Shown one piece after another: positions 59,723 through 64,000 of a DNA stretch of 64,000 bases. The notes below the pieces were generated by a model. The model was not told the origin of the DNA, searched no databases, and saw nothing but the letters and a program-made list of their open reading frames with translations. This DNA comes from Streptomyces sp. NBC_01294 (GTDB taxonomy: Bacteria; Actinomycetota; Actinomycetes; Streptomycetales; Streptomycetaceae), in assembly GCF_035917235.1 (NCBI RefSeq), contig NZ_CP108423.1, positions 5,299,501 through 5,363,500 of the forward strand. The letters run 5' to 3'. A program made the translations under genes and the position numbers. How positions within the stretch are numbered: position 1 is the stretch's first letter; every line of letters begins with the position of its first letter.

Positions 59723-60358
59723 TCAGGACTCGACCGCCGCGGGCCCGGCCGGCCCCGGATCCACCCCCGGACCCACCCCCGGATCCACCCCGAGGTCGTC
59801 CCGCATGGCCCCGCGCATCGCCTGCCACTGCTCCTCGATGCCCGCCAGGAGGGCGTGTATCTCCTCGAACGACTGGCCGGGCCGCGGGCTGCCCTCCTCC
59901 AGGCGCATGGTCCGGTTGTACGCGCTGGACAGGATCCGGGTCATGGCGTCCAGCTGCGCCAGCACCGCCTCGGAAGCGATCATCTGGGCCTCCGCGAACG
60001 AGGCGTGCATGGCGTGCCGGGCCTCCTCCAGGCCGGCCCGCCCCTGCGCCGTGACCGCATCCTTGTGGACGAGCCACAGGTAGTTCATGAGCTCCACGCG
60101 GTAGCGGCGGTAGCCCGCGTTGGCCGTCACGTAGCACGCGCGCCGGGTCTCCAGCTCGACGACCTGCCGCTCGCGCAGCCACTGGGCACGGGCCACGCGC
60201 TCCTCACGGGAGAACTGCTCCGCCTGCACGCGGCCCAGCACCCGCTGCGACAGGATCGGCGCGAGCAGCGTGCCCGTCACCGCGACGACCGCGCCGGCGA
60301 GCGCGAGCAGTGCGTTGTCCACCGTGCCTCCGAGCGGTTCCCGAGTGGTCGTGACCAT
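59723..60358 (-). CDS. Hypothetical protein with one membrane segment
   Basis: A 211-aa protein. After MVTTTREPLGGTVD a single membrane helix follows (NALLALAGAVVAVTGTLLAPIL), then a long helical, charged cytoplasmic part that may form a coiled coil (residues about 40-180), and a Gly/Pro/Asp repeat at the end (DPGVGPGVDPG). No known domain recognised. The ATG at 60358 lacks a strong ribosome site; a GTG twelve codons downstream is also possible. It converges with the PAP2-DAGK gene, 16 bp away, with no clear hairpin. Confidence 0.6.
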   Translation of the reverse strand: MVTTTREPLGGTVDNALLALAGAVVAVTGTLLAPILSQRVLGRVQAEQFSREERVARAQWLRERQVVELETRRACYVTANAGYRRYRVELMNYLWLVHKDAVTAQGRAGLEEARHAMHASFAEAQMIASEAVLAQLDAMTRILSSAYNRTMRLEEGSPRPGQSFEEIHALLAGIEEQWQAMRGAMRDDLGVDPGVGPGVDPGPAGPAAVES

Positions 60359-60464
60359 GCCACCCGCGTCATCCTGCCGTGCGCCCGGGCGGTCCGGGGC
60401 GATCTTGCGAGCATTGACCGTTGCCCCGTCCGGCCCGGGGCGGCCGGAACGTGAGTGGCCGGCG

Positions 60465-61244
60465 TCACCATGCAGGCAGGTTGAGGCGGTACTCGGTGCG
60501 GGAGTCACCGCGCATGGAATCCGCCAGCTCGGCGACGTGTTGCGCCTGGGTCGCGGACAGGCACCGGACCTCCCACAGCAGCGCCGCGGCGTCCACGGCC
60601 TCCGGGGCCGCAGGCTCCGGCGTCTCCGGCAGGAAGACGCCGGTCAGCGCGGCCAGTTCGCGGGCCTCGATCCCCAGGATGGCCGCGAAGTCCGTCACCA
60701 GGCGGGGCGTCAGCTCCTTGTGGCCGTCGCTGATCACGCCGTAGGTGGATGTCGACAGGTACGTGGGCGTCACGACCGCCAGGATGTGCGCCAGGCCGCT
60801 CCACTTCAGGTTGCGGTACCGGCACATGCGGATCAGCCGACCACCCGGACTGTCGGCGAGCGGTGCCGGCTTCTCCGGGGCGAAGCGCGAACGGCGCTCC
60901 TCCCGAGGCAGCGAGCGGATGATCTGCAGGAGCTCGCGTCGTCCCGCCGAGGGGAGGTGGACCGCATCCATCACGATGTTCGGAACCCATGAGGCGGCCG
61001 CGGCGTCCAGCGGCGCCAAGTCCGCCGGAACCTCCACTCCTGCGAGGACGAACAGATCGACGGCGTGGAAACCCAGCGCGGTCGCGAGCCGTCGGAGCAG
61101 CCCCTCTCCGGGCGTCTCCCGGGCGAGCACGGCCCGGATCTCGTCCGCGGTCACCCCGGCGAGGTCGGCCAGGTGCTGCACGCCGACCCCCCTACCGTCC
61201 AGTAACCGCCCCAGCGCCATGCCGAAATCGGGGGAGTTTGTCAT
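60465..61244 (-). CDS. XRE-type helix-turn-helix regulator
   Basis: A 259-aa regulator with an N-terminal HTH (residues about 5-65: LGRLLDGRGVGVQHLADLAGVTADEIRAVL) and a second HTH-like region about 135-200 (GLAHILAVVTPTYLSTSTYGVISDGHKELTPRLVTDFAAILGI). The start is ATG 61244, or GTG 61250 two codons upstream; no clear ribosome site is seen and a leaderless message is possible. Its targets are unknown. It lies outside the biosynthetic cluster and probably has a general or local function. Confidence 0.75.
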   Translation of the reverse strand: MTNSPDFGMALGRLLDGRGVGVQHLADLAGVTADEIRAVLARETPGEGLLRRLATALGFHAVDLFVLAGVEVPADLAPLDAAAASWVPNIVMDAVHLPSAGRRELLQIIRSLPREERRSRFAPEKPAPLADSPGGRLIRMCRYRNLKWSGLAHILAVVTPTYLSTSTYGVISDGHKELTPRLVTDFAAILGIEARELAALTGVFLPETPEPAAPEAVDAAALLWEVRCLSATQAQHVAELADSMRGDSRTEYRLNLPAW

Positions 61245-61569
61245 GTTCACAGCCTAGTCGGGAGCGCGCGTCCTGGGCCGTCCGCGGGCCGCGCAGGGCT
61301 CGGTCTCCACCGGTGATGACCGGTGGTGACCGGAGCGTGGGACCCGCCCCGGGCCGTGCCCCGGCTGAAGGCTTCTGACCTACCCATTCGCCCGCGGGTA
61401 TGGACGTACGACAAGATGGGGTGTTACTGGCTGCTGGATCACGGAAAACCGCCCTCCACCTGCGGCGGAACCGCAAGCGGGGGGCCGTCTCATGCCGCCT
61501 GGGCCGTCTGTGGGCCGCCGTCGGCGGGGGAGAGGTTGCTAGGAAGCGATTTCCTTCCAGCGCCCAAGG
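61245..61569. other. Intergenic region with short repeats
   Basis: 325 bases between the HTH gene and the membrane-protein gene. It contains repeated CACCGGTGATGACCGGTGGTGACCGG-like steps near 61308-61334 but no convincing ORF, RNA or terminator. Confidence 0.35.
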
Positions 61570-62772
61570 TCACGGTCTTACCTCTGGGCTGGGGGTTGCA
61601 GGCGGGCTGTTCGGACCCTGAACAGCGTCCACCATGGCTTGTCCGTGTGCGTCGACGAACTTCGTGAACAGCTGCTGGGAGTACCCGAAGATGATGGCCC
61701 ACGCGATGATTTGGGCCGAAGAGTCGAGAGCGCTAAGGCCCGGGACGAAGCCGCCACCCATGAGCAGCAATCCGAGTACGGCTGTCAGTGCCCCGGTGGG
61801 TAGCTTCAAGAGGGCGAGGGCGACAGGCACGTTGTACGGCAGTGCTGTTCCCCTAATCCGTCTCAGCGATGCTGCAGAAGCAATGGCAGCGGCTACGACA
61901 CCGACGAACTCGATAACGATGTAGTCCTGGGGTCGCGTGGTGCTGGCGATTTCGCGGACGCTCGGCGGAGACTCCCCGACGTCTCGGCTGTTCGTTGGGC
62001 AGACAACCGCATACTCCCCCATGTTCTCTGGGGTGAAGCACAGTGGAATCGTGTCTTCCCAGCCGACAGAGAAAAATGCGACAGCGGCCGCAATGGTACC
62101 CAAGCCCACTGTCACGAATGTAACGATTCGCACGAAGCTGCGGACGCGAAGTGTTTCTTTCCGCAGGAGGCGTCGAGCGAGACTGGCTGTCTCGGCAAGA
62201 AATGCGCGTTCGCTGGGGGTGATCTCGCGATCGCTGTTCTGCTTGAGCTCGTTTGCGATCTCTGTGACCCGCATCCGGCGGAGATCGCTGGCGGCGAAAT
62301 GTTCGTCGACAAGAGCCGAAATTTGAGGCAGCAGAGCCTTGACGTCATCACCGGAAGCCATCCAGACGATGAGGTTCAGGGCGGTATCGACACGCGACTG
62401 CGCGACACCCAAGTGCGCCGCACGCCTCATGGTCGGATGAGATTTATGCGCGAGCGCATCCTTTGCCACCTTTAGCTCCGCGCGAGCCTGATCTGTGTAC
62501 GCTTTCGCCAAACCGCGCCGTTCGGGATCAGCCAGCGCGCGTTTCTCGGCAGCCACAAGAATCGGCTCTAGTTCGGCAATCCTTCCCAGCAGCCCCTCTT
62601 TCTGTTCCCACGGCCCCATTTCCCCGCGAGAGGCCCAGAACGGAATTCTTTTTCCTACCAGGCCTAGCGCCCTGCTAAACCGGCCTTCTGGGCGTGCTCC
62701 GTCCTCGGGTGGCGGTGCGTCCTTATTTCGGGCTGCTCGGCCCTTTGATGCATCCACTGTCCACTTAGCCAT
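61570..62772 (-). CDS. Membrane protein of unknown function
   Basis: A 400-aa protein. The first 210 residues are soluble, charged and helical; then come four or five membrane segments (about 223-245, 289-305, 312-335, 345-365). Codon use and GC content are lower than in the neighbours, suggesting acquisition. No domain is recognised. ATG 62772 was chosen because the upstream part of the frame has no coding look; the ribosome site is weak (GGAGTCAAC). It stands alone next to an IS element, which fits a mobile or strain-specific gene. Confidence 0.65.
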   Translation of the reverse strand: MAKWTVDASKGRAARNKDAPPPEDGARPEGRFSRALGLVGKRIPFWASRGEMGPWEQKEGLLGRIAELEPILVAAEKRALADPERRGLAKAYTDQARAELKVAKDALAHKSHPTMRRAAHLGVAQSRVDTALNLIVWMASGDDVKALLPQISALVDEHFAASDLRRMRVTEIANELKQNSDREITPSERAFLAETASLARRLLRKETLRVRSFVRIVTFVTVGLGTIAAAVAFFSVGWEDTIPLCFTPENMGEYAVVCPTNSRDVGESPPSVREIASTTRPQDYIVIEFVGVVAAAIASAASLRRIRGTALPYNVPVALALLKLPTGALTAVLGLLLMGGGFVPGLSALDSSAQIIAWAIIFGYSQQLFTKFVDAHGQAMVDAVQGPNSPPATPSPEVRP

Positions 62773-63345
62773 GTTGACTCCGCTGGATCTCGGCAGCTCC
62801 CGGTTGGGGGGATGGATGAATCGGCCGAAATGTGGCAGGTCCTGATGGAGGTACACCCGACTGGGTTAGGAAATTCACTGCAGAAACGATCGCCTTACGT
62901 GTCGGATTGTTGGGCCAGTGGTCGCAAGCCCGTTCGCTTGTGTGGGCATGGTTTGCGACCACTGGAGGTGAGGACAGGGCGAGGATGTCCCTTCAGGTCA
63001 ACGGTGGGCGCCGCCTGAGCCCGAACGTCCATGCACCCGCCAGATGCGGGGGATAGGGGCTCTGACCTGCGTGGCGACAAGCGACAAGACAAGCGACAAG
63101 ACAAGCGACAAGACAAGTGACAAGCGACAAGGGCGGCACGCCGTAGCCGCATGTGGCTGAGGGCGAAGAGACCACCGCCTCCTGCGCGCCCGGATGCTCC
63201 AGGTCCCGCGCGGGCCGTGGACTCTTCCCCGAGTGCTTTCCGCGCCCGGATCGGCGAGAGCGGGCGGGATCCGAGCGGCTCAGCGTCCGCAGGCCAGAAC
63301 CCTCTAAGAGGACATCTCATTTGGGGGCCTAAGTAGGCTGCACGT
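62773..63345. other. Gene-free stretch before the insertion sequence
   Basis: 573 bases with no supported gene. It holds the 12-bp tandem repeat at 63074-63131 and, near 63300-63330, what may be the left end of the IS element (CTCTAAGAGGACATCTC). Base composition is mixed and lower in GC than the cluster. Confidence 0.4.
63074..63131. repeat. 12-bp tandem repeat
   Basis: Three perfect units GCGACAAGACAA (63081-63116) with degenerate copies on both sides. There are no unique spacers, so it is not a CRISPR array. Confidence 0.85.
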
Positions 63346-63699
63346 GTGACGATCGTGGAGCGTCTCGTCCCGGACGAGTTGTGGGAGTTGTTCCAGTTGG
63401 TGGTGCCGGATGCGCCGACGCGCCCGCAGGGCGGCGGTCGGCGTCGGTACGGGGACCGGGAGGTGTTGGCGGCGATCGTGTTCGTGGCGACGTCGGGGTG
63501 TACGTGGGCTCAGCTGCCGCCCTGTTTCGGCCCGTCCGGGCCTACCGCCCATCGGCGCTTCACCGAGTGGAGCAGGGCCCGGGTGTGGGCCAAGCTCCAC
63601 CGGGTCGTCCTGGACGAACTCGGCGCGCATGGCGAGCTGGACTGGTCGAGGTGCGCGGTCGATTCGGTGAACATGCGGGCCCTGAAAAGGGGGAGCTGA
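63346..63699 (+). CDS. IS5-family transposase, N-terminal frame (orfA)
   Basis: A 117-aa protein with the DUF4096-type N-terminal domain of IS5 transposases (LVPDELWELFQLVVPD, GGGRRRYGDREVLAAIVFVATSGCTW, FTEWSRARVW). The first catalytic Asp is in AVDSVNMRA near residue 108. It stops at 63699 in frame 0. The slippery run ending CTG-AAA-AGG-GGG precedes the stop and would move ribosomes to the -1 frame. The GTG start is 16 bases after the putative left end region. Confidence 0.85.
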   Translation: MTIVERLVPDELWELFQLVVPDAPTRPQGGGRRRYGDREVLAAIVFVATSGCTWAQLPPCFGPSGPTAHRRFTEWSRARVWAKLHRVVLDELGAHGELDWSRCAVDSVNMRALKRGS

Positions 63700-64000
63700 C
63701 GGGTCCGAATCCTGTGGATCGGGGCAAGTACGGGTCGAAGATCCACCTGCTCAACGAACGCACCGGTTTACCCCTGTCGCTCGCGATCTCCGGGGCGAAT
63801 GTCCACGACAGCCAGGCCCTGATCCCGCTCGTCGACGCGATCCCGCCAATCCGCTCGCGACGCGGCCCGAGACGGCGCAGACCCGGCAAGCTGCACGGCG
63901 ACAAAGCCTATGACCACCGCTTCGTCCGCGCCTTCCTGCGCCGTCGGCGGATACCAGCCCGCATCGCCCGCCGCGGGATCGAGACCTCCAACCGCCACGG
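63687..64000 (+). CDS. IS5-family transposase, C-terminal frame (orfB, partial)
   Basis: The -1 frame continues the transposase: GELTGPNPVDRGKYGSKIH, then SGANVHDSQALIPLVDAIP, RRGPRRRRPGKLHGDKAYD with the second catalytic Asp, and RIARRGIETSNRH at the window edge. It is open to the end. The catalytic Glu (in a WVIER-like motif) would lie just outside. Expressed as a fusion with orfA by frameshifting, as usual in this group. Confidence 0.85.

Larger units (their letters stand above)
63305..64000 (+). mobile_element. IS5-family insertion sequence (IS427-like group), cut by the window edge
   Basis: Two overlapping frames encode the halves of one DDE transposase, joined by a likely -1 frameshift at AAAAGGGGG (63685-63693). 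The left end is uncertain and set near 63305. The right end lies beyond the window. Confidence 0.8.

Noticed and set aside
63074..63131. CRISPR-like tandem repeat
   Set aside because: Units are 12 bp and contiguous, with no spacers and no cas genes.

Overview
The window is high-GC actinobacterial DNA, almost certainly Streptomyces. The codon use, the SARP regulator, the type II polyketide genes, the tandem YfjP-like GTPases and the PAP2/diacylglycerol-kinase fusion all point there. About 1-52 kb is a secondary-metabolite gene cluster. About 52.4-62.8 kb is ordinary chromosome beginning at a tRNA-Arg(TCT), and the right edge runs into an IS5-family insertion sequence.

Cluster, left to right. 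0-5 kb: the tail of one aromatic hydroxylase, a HemY-like oxidase and two closely related flavin hydroxylases. 5-16 kb: SDR, acyl carrier protein, NmrA-like protein, mycothiol-nitroreductase-like protein, polyketide ketoreductase, an O-methyltransferase-like protein, three more flavin hydroxylases, a didomain aromatase/cyclase and a two-domain ABM oxygenase of the angucycline ring-cleaving (AlpJ/JadG/GilOII) type. 16-22 kb, minus strand: amidase, a 62-aa chimeric mini-ORF, glutamine-synthetase homolog, DUF3050-like protein, 2x[4Fe-4S] ferredoxin and a large unknown protein. With the adenylosuccinate-lyase homolog and GNAT at 30-31.7 kb these match the N-N bond (acetylhydrazine/glutamylhydrazine) cassette of kinamycin and fosfazinomycin. 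22-29 kb: AhpD-like protein, sulfotransferase, deoxysugar genes and two glycosyltransferases. 31.7-38.6 kb: multicopper oxidase, ABC exporter, KS-beta, KS-alpha, small cyclase and a DUF6059-like protein. 38.8-45.8 kb: an FAD/NAD(P)-TPR fusion, the sulfate-activation genes cysN-cysD-cysC and an alpha/beta hydrolase. 45.9-52.2 kb: response regulator, a sensor kinase with a duplicated front half, a fused YcaO protein with a 38-aa candidate RiPP precursor directly upstream, and a SARP regulator.

Interpretation (inference): the minimal PKS plus ketoreductase, aromatase and cyclase would build an angucycline. The hydroxylases and ABM protein would oxidise it and cleave ring B to a benzofluorene. 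The N-N cassette and the AlpH-like methyltransferase homolog would install a hydrazine or diazo group. Glycosyltransferases, a sulfotransferase with its own PAPS supply and possible dimerising enzymes (NmrA-like, multicopper oxidase) would decorate it. I know of no diazofluorene pathway with built-in sulfation. The YcaO/precursor pair is either a second, compact RiPP locus or part of the same programme. Three divergent promoter regions share a spaced inverted motif, CGTTCRA-N17-TTGAACR, which suggests one common regulator.
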